DNA of 64,000 nt, taken from an uncultured Bacteroidales bacterium (lineage in GTDB: Bacteria > Bacteroidota > Bacteroidia > Bacteroidales > UBA932). The notes under the pieces were generated by a model. It was given only the letters and a program-made list of their open reading frames with translations, was not told where the DNA came from and did not search any database. The translations under genes were made by a program, and so were the position numbers. Shown here piece after piece: positions 35,389 to 45,122 of this stretch; position 1 is the first letter of the stretch, and every line of letters begins with the position of its first letter. The stretch lies in the NCBI GenBank assembly GCA_944326245.1, contig CALVDF010000005.1, positions 1 through 64,000 on the forward strand, given 5' to 3'.

Positions 35389-37080
35389 CTAGTTGACTTC
35401 CACCAGAGCCTCAGAGACATTGATGGCGAAGTCACCGACACGCTCGCATTCGGATACGAGGTCCATATAGTAGACTCCGCGTAGATATCCGCTCTCCTCC
35501 GACTCTATGTGACGGAGATGCTCCTCCTTGAGATTGTCCCTGTACTCATTGATGTCATGCTCGGCGTCCTGGGCATTGGCGATGTTTATTATACGGGTGA
35601 ATCCCACGCGCAGGTTTTCCGTCATGCAGGCGATGGCATTGTCCACAAGATCCAGCATGTGGTTGAGTTTCTTGACCGTAGATTCGTCGAATTTCTGGTT
35701 GTGAAGGTTCTTCCGCTGCAGGATACGCCCGATGTTGTAGCCGGAGTCGCCGATGCTTTCCATCTCGCTTATTATCTTGTACATCGCATGGATCTTGTTG
35801 TTTCCCTCCTGACTGAGCTCGCCTTCCCCTATGTTGTTGAGATATTTGGCTATCTCGAACTCTATCCTGTCGGATATCTGCTCATAGTGCTCCAGCTTCT
35901 TGAACAGGGTGTCGAAACGGTTCTCGTCATCGGCCTCGTTGACAGCCTGACGGGCATAGACATACTGACGGCGGAGTATGTCGGCAAAATGCAGTATCTC
36001 CTGCTCGGCCTGCTCGAGGGACAGCTCCGAAGTGCTCATCATACCGCTCTGGATATACCTGAGGCGGAAGACTTCCTCTTCATCCTTGTGTCCCTTGATG
36101 AGCCATGTCACCAGCTTGACTATCTGCGGGGTAAACCAGATAAGGATACAAGTGTTGGTGATATTGAACAGCGTATGGACGGTCGAGATGGCATACAGCA
36201 GGGAAGCGGTCGACGTAAAGGGATCCTCTCCGCCAAGCCCCACCACTATCTTGGCGACAAGCCACAGGAAGGGCTTGTAGAGGGCCAGCACCCAGATGAC
36301 GCCGAAGACATTGAATACGGTGTGGGCAAGGGCCGCACGCTTGGCGGAGATATTGCCCACTGACGCGGCTATGTTGGCGGTGATGGTCGTGCCTATGTTC
36401 TCACCGAGCACCATCGCTGCGGCTATCTCGAACGGGATCCATCCCTGGCTGGCCATGACCAGAGTCAGGGCGACAGTGGCGCTTGAGGACTGCAGGATAA
36501 TGGTAAGGACCGTTCCTACAAGGACAAATATCAGCACGGAGAAGAATCCCCAGTCGGTCCATCTCTGGATAAATGCAAGGGCCTCAGGGTTGGCGCCAAG
36601 GTCCGGCACTGAATTCTTGAGGAAGGTCAGTCCCAGGAAAAGGAGGGCAAAGCCTATGATCATCTCGCCGATGCTCTTGCGCTTCTGGGACTTGAACATC
36701 ATGAAGGCAAATCCGATACCGATCAGGGGAATGGACAGGACAGATATGTCGGCCGTAAATCCCAGCAGGGAGATGAGCCACGAGGTGACCGTAGTTCCGA
36801 TATTGGCTCCCATAATCACGCCGACAGCCTGTGTAAGGCTCAGCAGCCCGGCATTGACGAAGCTTACAATCATCACGGTAGTCGCACTGGAGGACTGGAT
36901 GACGGCAGTAATCAGGGTTCCGGTGAGGACGCGGGTGAACGAGTTGGCCGTCATGGCCGAAAGGATGGAGCGGAGGCGGTTGCCGGCAACCTTCTGCAGA
37001 CCCTCGCTCATCAGCGTCATGCCGTAGAGGAAGAGTCCCAGAGCCCCGAGCAGAGTCAATATCTGGAATATGGCACTCAT
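35389..37080 (-). CDS. Na/Pi-cotransporter family protein with C-terminal PhoU-like domain
   Basis: 563 residues. The N-terminal part (to about residue 325) has two copies of the Na/Pi cotransporter core with the QSSSATT and QSSSATV signatures and GANIGTT/GENIGTT loops. The C-terminal part is helical and PhoU-like (about 350-555). It probably carries phosphate or a similar anion with sodium at the inner membrane. Start ATG 37080 follows a full -7 box; the frame is open 30 bp further upstream across that box. Confidence 0.93.
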   Translation of the reverse strand: MSAIFQILTLLGALGLFLYGMTLMSEGLQKVAGNRLRSILSAMTANSFTRVLTGTLITAVIQSSSATTVMIVSFVNAGLLSLTQAVGVIMGANIGTTVTSWLISLLGFTADISVLSIPLIGIGFAFMMFKSQKRKSIGEMIIGFALLFLGLTFLKNSVPDLGANPEALAFIQRWTDWGFFSVLIFVLVGTVLTIILQSSSATVALTLVMASQGWIPFEIAAAMVLGENIGTTITANIAASVGNISAKRAALAHTVFNVFGVIWVLALYKPFLWLVAKIVVGLGGEDPFTSTASLLYAISTVHTLFNITNTCILIWFTPQIVKLVTWLIKGHKDEEEVFRLRYIQSGMMSTSELSLEQAEQEILHFADILRRQYVYARQAVNEADDENRFDTLFKKLEHYEQISDRIEFEIAKYLNNIGEGELSQEGNNKIHAMYKIISEMESIGDSGYNIGRILQRKNLHNQKFDESTVKKLNHMLDLVDNAIACMTENLRVGFTRIINIANAQDAEHDINEYRDNLKEEHLRHIESEESGYLRGVYYMDLVSECERVGDFAINVSEALVEVN

Positions 37081-37107
37081 ATTTCTGCGAATTACTTCAA
37101 AATTATG

Positions 37108-37125
37108 CAAATATAACTATCTTTG
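37108..37125. promoter_or_regulatory. Back-to-back divergent -7 boxes
   Basis: Minus strand TATATTTG (37115 to 37108) for the Na/Pi gene and plus strand TATCTTTG (37118-37125) for the 37130 gene, both full matches, separated by 2 bp. The plus box ends only 4 bp before ATG 37130, so that mRNA would have almost no leader. Confidence 0.65.
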
Positions 37126-37129
37126 CCAC

Positions 37130-40126
37130 ATGTTGAACAGGATACCAATTATTTTATCAGCCATCCTGCTGATGTCCCTGCTGTCACAGCAATCACTCCG
37201 GGCGCAGTACTATACTGCCGGAAACGACCCCACCAGAGCACGGTGGAGAACCATAAGCTCAGAGCATTACAGGATAATCTATCCGGAAGAAACCGATTCA
37301 ATAGCAAGAATCTACCTCTATACCCTCGAGCAGGTGAGGCCAATGGTAATGGCAAGCCTCAACATCGACCCCAGGCCTATCCCCGTCATCCTTCACCCAT
37401 ACACTACCCAGAGTAACGGAGTAGTGACATGGGCTCCCAAGCGGATGGACCTCTTCACATCCCCTGACCCTTACGGCTCCAATCCCGACTCCTGGATCAG
37501 ACATCTGACCATCCACGAACTCACTCACGTGGGACAGGTAGAGCACTATACGAAAGGCATATACAATGTTTTCTACTATCTCCTCGGAGAGCAGGTCACC
37601 GGCCTGGGTCTCGGGCTGTTCGCAGGCAGGTACGCCCTGGAGGGAGTGGCCGTCATAGCCGAGACAGAACTTACGGAAGGAGGCCGCGGACGCAACGCGG
37701 ATTTTCTAAAATACTACCGGGCGATGTACCTCAACGGGGAATACCGCAACTGGGACCGTCTGTATTTCGGTTCCAACAAGTACTATACCCCCAATGAGTA
37801 CGTATTCGGATACCTGAACTACAGCTACAGCCGGTATCTGAGCGGCATGGCCGACTATGCCGGCAGATATTTCAGGACACCTGCCGAGAAATGGTACAGT
37901 CCGCTCGACCTTATCGACCCGGACCGCAATGTGGACGGGATGGGGATGTCGGAATATTTCCGCATGTCGCAGGCCGCATTCACCGAAATATGGCGGACCG
38001 ACTGGCTGTCCAGAGGCCGCTTCACAGCAAGTGAGGACCTCAGAAAGCGCAACGACAGGCTCTACGCTGAAGTCACTGACCCTGTACGCATAAACTTCCG
38101 CCAGTCCCCCTGGCACGGCTCGGTCATAGCCGTGAAAGAAGGCATGGAGACTGCCCGCAAGCTCGTACGTATCGACAGCACGGGCAAGGAGCATTTCCTC
38201 CGCTTCTTCAACCCGGTCTCCTCGCGGCTCACCTACGACGGACGGAGCCGGATATACTGGAGCGAATCCATTTCCAACGACGCATCCTCACTCGAGGATT
38301 TCTCCGTAATCATGTGCCTGGATCTCCGCAACGGTAAGGTCAGGAACATAGGAGGACACAGGACCAAATATTTCAACCCGGCACCCTCCTCCACCGGCGA
38401 TACACTGGCGGCGGCCGAATACCCTGTAGGAGGCACCACCAGGCTGGTTCTGCTCTCGGTTCCGGACGGCAAGGTGCTGCTGACGGCAGAAGCCCCGCAC
38501 AAAGGCCAGATAAGGGAATCCGTATTCATAGGAGGCGACATCTACTGTTCGGTGATAACCGATGGAGGCATAGGTCTGTTCAGATACTCCGCGGACAGAT
38601 GGACCACCGTCGTAGAACCGCAGTCCAGGAGCATATCGGGGCTGAAAGAGTACGGAGGCAGCCTGTATTTCTCCAGCGACCTGGACGGAGTCCTCAACAT
38701 CTACCGTCTCGACCCGGTTTCCTGCGGACTTACCCGCCTGACCAATTCCGAATACGGAGCCGACTACCCCTACTTCAGCCCGACAGACGGCAGGCTCTAC
38801 TACAGCGAATACAGTCTGGGAGGCTACAGGCCGGTAAGCCTGAGCGCGGACTCGCTGCGGCATGACTCCGTGAGCTTCAGCGCCCCTTACAGGCATCCGG
38901 TAGCCGAAATGCTGTCGGCCCAGTCAGAGGAGCTGCTGGAAGAAAGGGGCATACGGGACACTCTCAATCCCGGGGACTTCATGGATCCGGAGAAATACCC
39001 CTCGAAGAAATACTCCAAGTTCCTGCACGCATTCCGCATCCATTCCTGGTTCCCGGTCTACGCCAATGTGGACCGCATCCGCTCCTTAAATTTCGAGAAC
39101 TTCACCCAGGCGGCATCCCTCGGTGCTACCATTCTGTCCCAGAACTCACTGGGGGACATCGTATCCAGCATAGGCTACGGATATGTCAGGGACGCCTCGA
39201 CCGGCAAGTGGTTCCACTCCGGCCACGTATCGGTGGACGCCAGGATTATAGGAAACCTGTCAGCAGAGCTGCGCTTCGATGTCAACGACAGGAACACCAG
39301 GACATACATGTACGACCTGACTATGGGCAGACAGGTGTCAAAAGAGAATCTTCACGACCCGCTGCTGTCCGCCAGCGCGATGCTCTACTGGCAGACGGAT
39401 TTCAACAGCAGGGGCTGGTACAGGAGCCTTACCCCCTTCGTTTCCTGGAATTTCGCCAATGACAGGTACTATGCCTACACCTACAATATGCTTCAGGGAG
39501 ACATGAGCCCTCTGGAGGGAGAGCAGTACATGAGGCATCAGCTGCAGTACGGCATCTCCTACGGACAGGTGATACCCACGGCCACCTCCCAGATCTATCC
39601 GCGCTGGGGCTTCGGAATCACAGCCAGGGGAGTTTCCTCCCTCGGGGCCAGTATGTACTTCGGGCACCTGGCATACTTGAACGGATATGTGTATTTCCCC
39701 GGCATCACACGGCAGCAGGGGCTGAAGATAGGATTCTCCTTCCAGAAACAATTCTCGGACGGGAAACTGCTGTACACGTCCATAGCCCAGCTGCCCCGCG
39801 GCTATGACAGCTACAGCTTCGCGGATACGTACCTCAACATTACAGCCGACTACGCCATCCCCATATACCTGGGAGACTTCCGCATAGGTCCGGTATTCTA
39901 TTTCAAGAGACTCCAGTTCATTCCATTCTTCGACTATGCCCTGGAGGCAGGAGCCGGTACAGGCATAAGCGGAGCTTACTGTTCCTACGGAGCCGACCTG
40001 ATGGTGGACTTCCATTTCATCCGGCTCGGCTTTCCGCTGAGCATGGGTGTCCGCTACTCACGTACGGCCGCACCGGCCAACGGCACGCAGAACCACTTCA
40101 GCATGCTGTTCAACATCTCGTTCTGA
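37130..40126 (+). CDS. Large surface protein: HExxH domain, beta-propeller and C-terminal barrel
   Basis: A 998-residue exported protein (signal peptide ending near LRAQ). Residues about 30-260 look like a gluzincin-type metallopeptidase domain: HELTHVGQ (HExxH) and a downstream Glu in ALEGVAVIAETEL. Residues about 300-590 have PD40/TolB-like propeller blades (YGADYPYFSPTDGRLYYSEY). The last third has alternating strands and ends in FSMLFNISF, as outer-membrane barrels do. A cell-surface peptidase anchored by a barrel is the simplest reading, but activity is unproven. The start ATG 37130 matches the signal peptide; the frame continues upstream through both promoter boxes. Confidence 0.75.
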   Translation: MLNRIPIILSAILLMSLLSQQSLRAQYYTAGNDPTRARWRTISSEHYRIIYPEETDSIARIYLYTLEQVRPMVMASLNIDPRPIPVILHPYTTQSNGVVTWAPKRMDLFTSPDPYGSNPDSWIRHLTIHELTHVGQVEHYTKGIYNVFYYLLGEQVTGLGLGLFAGRYALEGVAVIAETELTEGGRGRNADFLKYYRAMYLNGEYRNWDRLYFGSNKYYTPNEYVFGYLNYSYSRYLSGMADYAGRYFRTPAEKWYSPLDLIDPDRNVDGMGMSEYFRMSQAAFTEIWRTDWLSRGRFTASEDLRKRNDRLYAEVTDPVRINFRQSPWHGSVIAVKEGMETARKLVRIDSTGKEHFLRFFNPVSSRLTYDGRSRIYWSESISNDASSLEDFSVIMCLDLRNGKVRNIGGHRTKYFNPAPSSTGDTLAAAEYPVGGTTRLVLLSVPDGKVLLTAEAPHKGQIRESVFIGGDIYCSVITDGGIGLFRYSADRWTTVVEPQSRSISGLKEYGGSLYFSSDLDGVLNIYRLDPVSCGLTRLTNSEYGADYPYFSPTDGRLYYSEYSLGGYRPVSLSADSLRHDSVSFSAPYRHPVAEMLSAQSEELLEERGIRDTLNPGDFMDPEKYPSKKYSKFLHAFRIHSWFPVYANVDRIRSLNFENFTQAASLGATILSQNSLGDIVSSIGYGYVRDASTGKWFHSGHVSVDARIIGNLSAELRFDVNDRNTRTYMYDLTMGRQVSKENLHDPLLSASAMLYWQTDFNSRGWYRSLTPFVSWNFANDRYYAYTYNMLQGDMSPLEGEQYMRHQLQYGISYGQVIPTATSQIYPRWGFGITARGVSSLGASMYFGHLAYLNGYVYFPGITRQQGLKIGFSFQKQFSDGKLLYTSIAQLPRGYDSYSFADTYLNITADYAIPIYLGDFRIGPVFYFKRLQFIPFFDYALEAGAGTGISGAYCSYGADLMVDFHFIRLGFPLSMGVRYSRTAAPANGTQNHFSMLFNISF

Positions 40127-40147
40127 TACTGCCCGCACCACGGGCCG

Positions 40148-41983
40148 TTACGACTTGTCGAGGGCAAACCACTCGAACAGGGCATCAGCCGCCCTCCGGC
40201 CGATAACATTGACCACCTCGCGGTACGGGGCTTTCTTGATTTTGGATACGGTCCTGTACTTCGCCACCAGCTTCTCGCGGCTGACGGCCCCCACTCCCGG
40301 TATACCGTCCAGCTCAGAGACCAGAGAGGATGCGCTCCGCCGGTTGCGGTGATGGGTGATTCCGAAGCGGTGCGCCTCGTCACGGATATGCATGAGAACT
40401 TTCAGAGATGTGGAATTGCGGTCAATGAAATGAGGGTACGGGTCTCCCGGCACGATTATCTCCTCCATGCGCTTTGCCAGACCTATGAGCTTGACCTTGC
40501 CGATAAGACCTATCTCGTCCAGAGCCTCGTATGCGGCATTGACCTGACCGCGTCCCCCGTCTATTACTATCAGCTGGGGAAGCTCCTGCCCCTCCGCCAG
40601 CAGACGGGTATAGCGCCGGTTCACCACTTCCTTCATTGACGCGAAATCGTTTGCCCCGACCACCGTCTTTATATTGAAATGTCTGTAATCCTTCTTCGAA
40701 GGGGCCCCGTCCCTGAACACTACGCAGGAAGCTACGGGATTGGTTCCCTGGATATTGGAGTTGTCGAAACACTCTATATGCACAGGCGCCACGTCCATCC
40801 CCAGATCCTTGCGCAGGTTCTCCACAATGCGGGCCGAATGCTCTTCGGGATTGACGAATTCCTCATGTTTGAGACGCTCGAACTTGGTAGCAGCCGCATT
40901 CTTGCGCCCCAGCTCCAGCAGGGCCAGGAGGTCGCCTTTGTCAGGGACAGTGAACCTGACACCGGGAAGGGCTTCCGGCATATCCGGCAGGAAGGGCACC
41001 ACTATCTCCGCAGGCCGCTCCCCCGCCTCTTCCCCATACTCATCCAGCTTCTCGTAGATCCCGGAGATGAATGAACCCAGCACCGACGCCTCATCCTCCT
41101 CGATTCTCATCTTTATCTCCATATTCATGGACTGGATGATGCCTCCGTCATGTACCCTGAGGAAACTTCCGAAAGCCTCCGTCCCGTCGAATATGACATG
41201 GAACACATCCACATTTATGCCCTTCGAATTGACGATCAAAGACTTTGCATAATGCTTCTCGAGCAGCTCCATCTTTTCCTTCCAGCCCTGGGCCTCCTCG
41301 AACCTCAGTTCCGACGCACATTCCTTCATCCTCCGTTCGAAATCCTTGATGAGCGACCGCGAATTGCCCTTGAGGATCTGGATGATGGCATCCGTCTGTG
41401 CCTTGTACTCCTCTTCACTCATCTTTCCCGTGCAAGGCGCCGCACACTTGCCCAGATGATAGTCGAGGCAGACCTTGTACTTGCCCTTTGCAATCCCCTC
41501 GGGGGTGATGGAGAGTTTGCAGGTCCTCAGGCGGTATAGGGAGTTGAACAGGGACAGCAGGTTGTGGGCATGCATGGCCGAGCTGTACGGGCCGAAATAT
41601 CTGGACCCGTCCCTGACAAAACGGCGTGTGACGGTCACCCTCGGGAAAGGCTCGTTGTGCACGCATATCCACGGATAGGTCTTCCCGTCCTTGAGCAGGA
41701 TATTGTAGCGCGGCTGATACTGCTTGATAAGGTTGTTCTCCAGCAGAAACGCATCCGACTCCGAGCCCACCACCGTATGCTGTATGTCAGCTATCTTGGA
41801 CACCATCACCTGAGTCTTGCGGTTCAGGCCGTTGGAACGGAAATACTGCGATACCCGGTTCTTCAGGTCCTTGGCCTTGCCCACATATATGACGGTACCT
41901 CCTGAATCCAAAAAACGGTACACTCCAGGGCTGTGGGGCAGCATTTTCAAAATTATGCCTATATTTGCAGGATGTTTTGACAT
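40148..41983 (-). CDS. uvrC: Excinuclease ABC subunit C
   Basis: A 611-residue nuclease of nucleotide excision repair that makes both cuts around a lesion bound by UvrAB. Visible are the GIY-YIG domain (PGVYRFLDSGGTVIYVGKAK), a UVR region near residue 210, the RNase H-like domain (ECFDNSNIQGT) and a C-terminal helix-hairpin-helix (LDGIPGVGAVSREKL). Start ATG 41983 gives the usual short lead before the GIY domain. ATG 41944 lies 3 bp after a full minus-strand -7 box and is a possible leaderless start. Confidence 0.97.
   Translation of the reverse strand: MSKHPANIGIILKMLPHSPGVYRFLDSGGTVIYVGKAKDLKNRVSQYFRSNGLNRKTQVMVSKIADIQHTVVGSESDAFLLENNLIKQYQPRYNILLKDGKTYPWICVHNEPFPRVTVTRRFVRDGSRYFGPYSSAMHAHNLLSLFNSLYRLRTCKLSITPEGIAKGKYKVCLDYHLGKCAAPCTGKMSEEEYKAQTDAIIQILKGNSRSLIKDFERRMKECASELRFEEAQGWKEKMELLEKHYAKSLIVNSKGINVDVFHVIFDGTEAFGSFLRVHDGGIIQSMNMEIKMRIEEDEASVLGSFISGIYEKLDEYGEEAGERPAEIVVPFLPDMPEALPGVRFTVPDKGDLLALLELGRKNAAATKFERLKHEEFVNPEEHSARIVENLRKDLGMDVAPVHIECFDNSNIQGTNPVASCVVFRDGAPSKKDYRHFNIKTVVGANDFASMKEVVNRRYTRLLAEGQELPQLIVIDGGRGQVNAAYEALDEIGLIGKVKLIGLAKRMEEIIVPGDPYPHFIDRNSTSLKVLMHIRDEAHRFGITHHRNRRSASSLVSELDGIPGVGAVSREKLVAKYRTVSKIKKAPYREVVNVIGRRAADALFEWFALDKS
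41948..41967. promoter_or_regulatory. Back-to-back divergent -7 boxes in the uvrC 5' end
   Basis: Minus strand TAATTTTG (41955 to 41948) and plus strand TATATTTG (41960-41967), both full matches, 4 bp apart. The plus box serves the 41987 gene (19-bp leader). The block TCAAAATTATGC is shared with the region at 37097-37108. Confidence 0.6.
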
Positions 41984-41986
41984 GGT

Positions 41987-43783
41987 ATGGCTACTATCAA
42001 CTCAGGCACAAAGTTAATCAATAAATCGGATATCCGCAGGGCCCTTCCGGTGAAGGGACCGGCAGGCTCCCTGATTGCCTCTTGCGCCATGTCGCTGCTG
42101 GGGCTCAACCGCATCAACCGCCTGTATCCCAGTTTCGGGGCATACAAAGGCCGCGAGTTCACCAAGGAGGCCATGAAGACATTCGGCATCTCTACGGACA
42201 TCCTCCCCGAGGAAATCAACTACATACCCAAGGAAGGTCCTTTCATCGTCGTCTCCAACCACCCCTTCGGCGGATGGGACGGAATAGTACTGTACAACAC
42301 CATAGCTGCCGTACGCCCGGACTTCAGGATACTGACCAATTTCATACTCTCGCTCATACCCAATCTGAGCGACAGCTTCCTGGCAGTCAATCCGTTCTCC
42401 GACCGCAAGCAGCTCAGGAGCAGCATCCCCGGACTCAAGGCGGCCATGGAGACCATAGAAAATGGCGGATGCGTAGGCATCTTCCCGGCCGGAGAGGTTT
42501 CTACATACTACCGCGGGAAAAAATACCCGGCCGACAAGGAATGGACCCACACGGTAATGAAGCTGGTCACCACATGCAAGGTACCGGTACTGCCGGTATA
42601 CTTCGACGGCAGCAACTCCCGGATATTCCACCTTCTGGGCCGCATCCACCCCATGCTGAGGACACTCAGCCTCCCCCGCGAACTGATCCGACGCAGCGGA
42701 AAGACAGTGACCATGCGCATCGGACGGCCCGTCCCGGCAGGAGAGATAGCAAGATACAGCGACCCGGGCGAGCTCGGCAAAATGCTGCGCAACAGAGTCT
42801 ATGCCATGGAGGCCAATGTCCCCCGCAACCAGCCGGTACCGCAGACCGTAGGGCAACAGGTACCGCTGCTGCCACCGGTCCCGACATCCTCCCTGCAGAA
42901 AGAGATGGACGCCCTCACGCCTCTGTTCGAAGCTGCCAAATACCAGTGCTTCCTGGCTGACACGGAACAGATACCCGACATGATGCAGGAAATCGGACGC
43001 CGCCGGGAAGAATCGTTCCGCCAGGTAGGCGAAGGTACCGGTTCCGCCCTGGATACCGACTCATTCGACACATACTACAAACATCTGATCCTCTGGGACA
43101 AGGAAGCAGGGAAACTGGCAGGAGCCTACCGTCTGGGAATAGGACGGGAAATCCTCGAAAGATACGGCATAAAGGGATTCTACACCCATACCCTCTTCCG
43201 TTACTCGGAACAGTTCACGGCCCTGCTGCCCGAGTGCATAGAGCTGGGACGTTCGTTCCTGTCGGTTGAGTACAAAAAGGAAGCACTGTCCCTGATGCTG
43301 CTTATCAAGGGACTGTTCTACACTGTACTTAAATACAAGGACTGCAAGTATCTATTCGGACCGGCAAGCATAACAAGCTGGCTGCCTCCATTCTATAGAA
43401 GTCTTATTGTATACGGGCTTGAAAGGTTCTCGACCGGTCCCCACAAAGGTATGGTCTCACCGCGCACCCCGTTCAGATACGAATTCATGAGAGTCGAGCC
43501 GGAGCTGCTGCTCGCCGGCAGGACAGAAAGCATGGACGCGTTCGACAAGTATATCCAGCGTCTTAGCGACGGATGTTTCCGCATACCTACGCTGATCAAG
43601 AAATATGTCAAGCTGAAAGCCGAGATTCTGGCCTACAACGTAGACCGGGAATTCAACTATTGCGTGGACGGGATGATATTCCTCAACATGGCGGAAGTGC
43701 CCAGGAGCGAGATAGAGATGCTGACCAAAGGCAGCGACGATCCGGAAGGACTCATCGAAAGATTCTACGGCACCGGATCATAG
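41987..43783 (+). CDS. Bifunctional PlsC-type and GNAT-type acyltransferase, probably for amino-acyl lipids
   Basis: A 598-residue fusion. Residues about 75-265 are a PlsC-like domain (SNHPFGGWD as NHx4D-type motif, FPAGEVST). Residues about 300-500 are an OlsB/GlsB-like GNAT domain ([28 protein letters not shown]). In Bacteroides two separate enzymes of these types make glycine lipids, and OlsF-type fusions make ornithine lipids. This is likely such a two-step enzyme; the amino acid used cannot be told. The 3' end overlaps convergent yidD by 19 bp. Confidence 0.85.
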   Translation: MATINSGTKLINKSDIRRALPVKGPAGSLIASCAMSLLGLNRINRLYPSFGAYKGREFTKEAMKTFGISTDILPEEINYIPKEGPFIVVSNHPFGGWDGIVLYNTIAAVRPDFRILTNFILSLIPNLSDSFLAVNPFSDRKQLRSSIPGLKAAMETIENGGCVGIFPAGEVSTYYRGKKYPADKEWTHTVMKLVTTCKVPVLPVYFDGSNSRIFHLLGRIHPMLRTLSLPRELIRRSGKTVTMRIGRPVPAGEIARYSDPGELGKMLRNRVYAMEANVPRNQPVPQTVGQQVPLLPPVPTSSLQKEMDALTPLFEAAKYQCFLADTEQIPDMMQEIGRRREESFRQVGEGTGSALDTDSFDTYYKHLILWDKEAGKLAGAYRLGIGREILERYGIKGFYTHTLFRYSEQFTALLPECIELGRSFLSVEYKKEALSLMLLIKGLFYTVLKYKDCKYLFGPASITSWLPPFYRSLIVYGLERFSTGPHKGMVSPRTPFRYEFMRVEPELLLAGRTESMDAFDKYIQRLSDGCFRIPTLIKKYVKLKAEILAYNVDREFNYCVDGMIFLNMAEVPRSEIEMLTKGSDDPEGLIERFYGTGS

Positions 43784-44040
43784 CCGCTTCCTCCCCACGG
43801 ATGGCAGCGCAGAATCCTGCGCACAGCGAGATACAGTCCTTTCACGGGCCCGTGCTTGCGGAGAGCTTCCAGCGCATACGCCGAACAGGTAGGAGTAAAG
43901 CGGCAGGCGGCAGGCGTAAACGGGGATATGCACACCTGATAGAACCTTATCAGGAGTACAAACGGGAAAACGAGAATCTTCCGTATTGCCTTACCCGATC
44001 TTTCCCAGTGCGGCTTCAAGTCCTTCGAGGATCTTTCCAT
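43765..44040 (-). CDS. yidD: Membrane protein insertion efficiency factor YidD
   Basis: A 91-residue protein with the family core [31 protein letters not shown] and GSGYDPVP at the end. YidD helps YidC insert membrane proteins. The only in-frame ATG (44040) gives a 50-bp overlap with rnpA, larger than usual but with no better start. Confidence 0.93.
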   Translation of the reverse strand: MERSSKDLKPHWERSGKAIRKILVFPFVLLIRFYQVCISPFTPAACRFTPTCSAYALEALRKHGPVKGLYLAVRRILRCHPWGGSGYDPVP

Positions 44041-44299
44041 AATCCATTATTTCGGCTGCAGTATATACCAGCATGATGTGCCTTGTTTCCAGGACCGGAT
44101 AGCTCCCGCTCACGTGACGGAAGGCCTCTTTCGTACGCCTGCGGACGAGATTGCGCTTGACCGCCCTCTTGAATATCTTCTTGGGCACGGAAAATATGCG
44201 CTGCGGCTTCTCATCGCCTCCGCATTCCAGGAAATATACCCTGAAGGGATAGCTGTAGAATTTCTGCCCGCCTGTATGAATCTTCTCCGACAGTTTCAT
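43991..44299 (-). CDS. rnpA: Ribonuclease P protein component
   Basis: A 102-residue RnpA with the RNR motif [18 protein letters not shown], the RNA-contacting part of RNase P, which trims tRNA 5' ends. rpmH, its common partner, is not next to it, but the rnpA-yidD order is kept. It starts 13 bp after a lipoprotein gene. Confidence 0.94.
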   Translation of the reverse strand: MKLSEKIHTGGQKFYSYPFRVYFLECGGDEKPQRIFSVPKKIFKRAVKRNLVRRRTKEAFRHVSGSYPVLETRHIMLVYTAAEIMDYGKILEGLEAALGKIG

Positions 44300-44312
44300 G
44301 ACACAGGCAGCC

Positions 44313-45122
44313 TTAGTTGGGAGATATGAACGAAAGGGTATAGCTCTGCCCCGAAGAATGCATGGCCATGGAGCCGGTAGCGGAAGATATGCTGTCTATC
44401 TGGAAGCACTTTACATCCCATTTGGCCGGAGTACCGAATGCGGAATTGTCGTAGACCGTCAACGTCAGGAAGTCATCGTACAGGCGGAAATAATCCTCAC
44501 CTCCACCCATCGGAATCCACGAATTCTCTCCGGACCTGGACGACATGACCAGAGTGCCGTCGGACTGGAACTGGATCCTGTATCCGGAGAAATCGGCCCC
44601 GTCCAGAGTATTGAACTGCCAGACTCCGGCAATCGTATCCACCTCTGCATATGTGGAAGGGAGCTTGCGCATGGTCATCTGGGTGAATTCCGGAACAGTC
44701 TCCGCTCCGCCTATCTTCCAGGACTCGACCCCGAGCGTCATCGACGAATCGCGGTTGTCTATGAAATAATATTCCTGTTCTGTCTCCACCGGCGTCAGAT
44801 GGCCGTACAGCCCCTCGAAAGAGCCGTACACAGAGAGGTCGCAGCAATAGATGTCATAGTACAGGGTATTCTCGCCCCACTGGAAACCTGACTCCCCCAG
44901 GGTCAGAACCCCGGCCCAGTATACCATCCCGCTGGAATTGAATGTCATCACGTGCCAGTCACGCTCGTCCAGCACGTTTCCGTCCAGCATGTACACTATC
45001 CAGGTAGCCTTGAGATTCTCGCGGGGATATGCAGGGTTGTCACTGTTGCACGACACTGCAAACCATGCGGCAACAGCCAGCACAGACACTGCAAGCGCTA
45101 TGTGACGCAAGCGCCTCATCAT
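44313..45122 (-). CDS. Lipoprotein of unknown function
   Basis: A 269-residue lipoprotein (lipobox AVSC, Cys near residue 25) with a beta-rich mature part containing two similar halves (KATWIVYMLDGNVLDE and AGVWQFNTLDGADFSG), which suggests two lipocalin-like domains. No named family recognised. It overlaps hemD by 4 bp and separates hemD from rnpA. Confidence 0.7.
   Translation of the reverse strand: MMRRLRHIALAVSVLAVAAWFAVSCNSDNPAYPRENLKATWIVYMLDGNVLDERDWHVMTFNSSGMVYWAGVLTLGESGFQWGENTLYYDIYCCDLSVYGSFEGLYGHLTPVETEQEYYFIDNRDSSMTLGVESWKIGGAETVPEFTQMTMRKLPSTYAEVDTIAGVWQFNTLDGADFSGYRIQFQSDGTLVMSSRSGENSWIPMGGGEDYFRLYDDFLTLTVYDNSAFGTPAKWDVKCFQIDSISSATGSMAMHSSGQSYTLSFISPN

Noticed and set aside
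37130..40126. TolB of the Tol-Pal system
   Set aside because: Only the blade motif is shared; size, HExxH domain and barrel-like end differ, and no tolA, tolQ or tolR is nearby.
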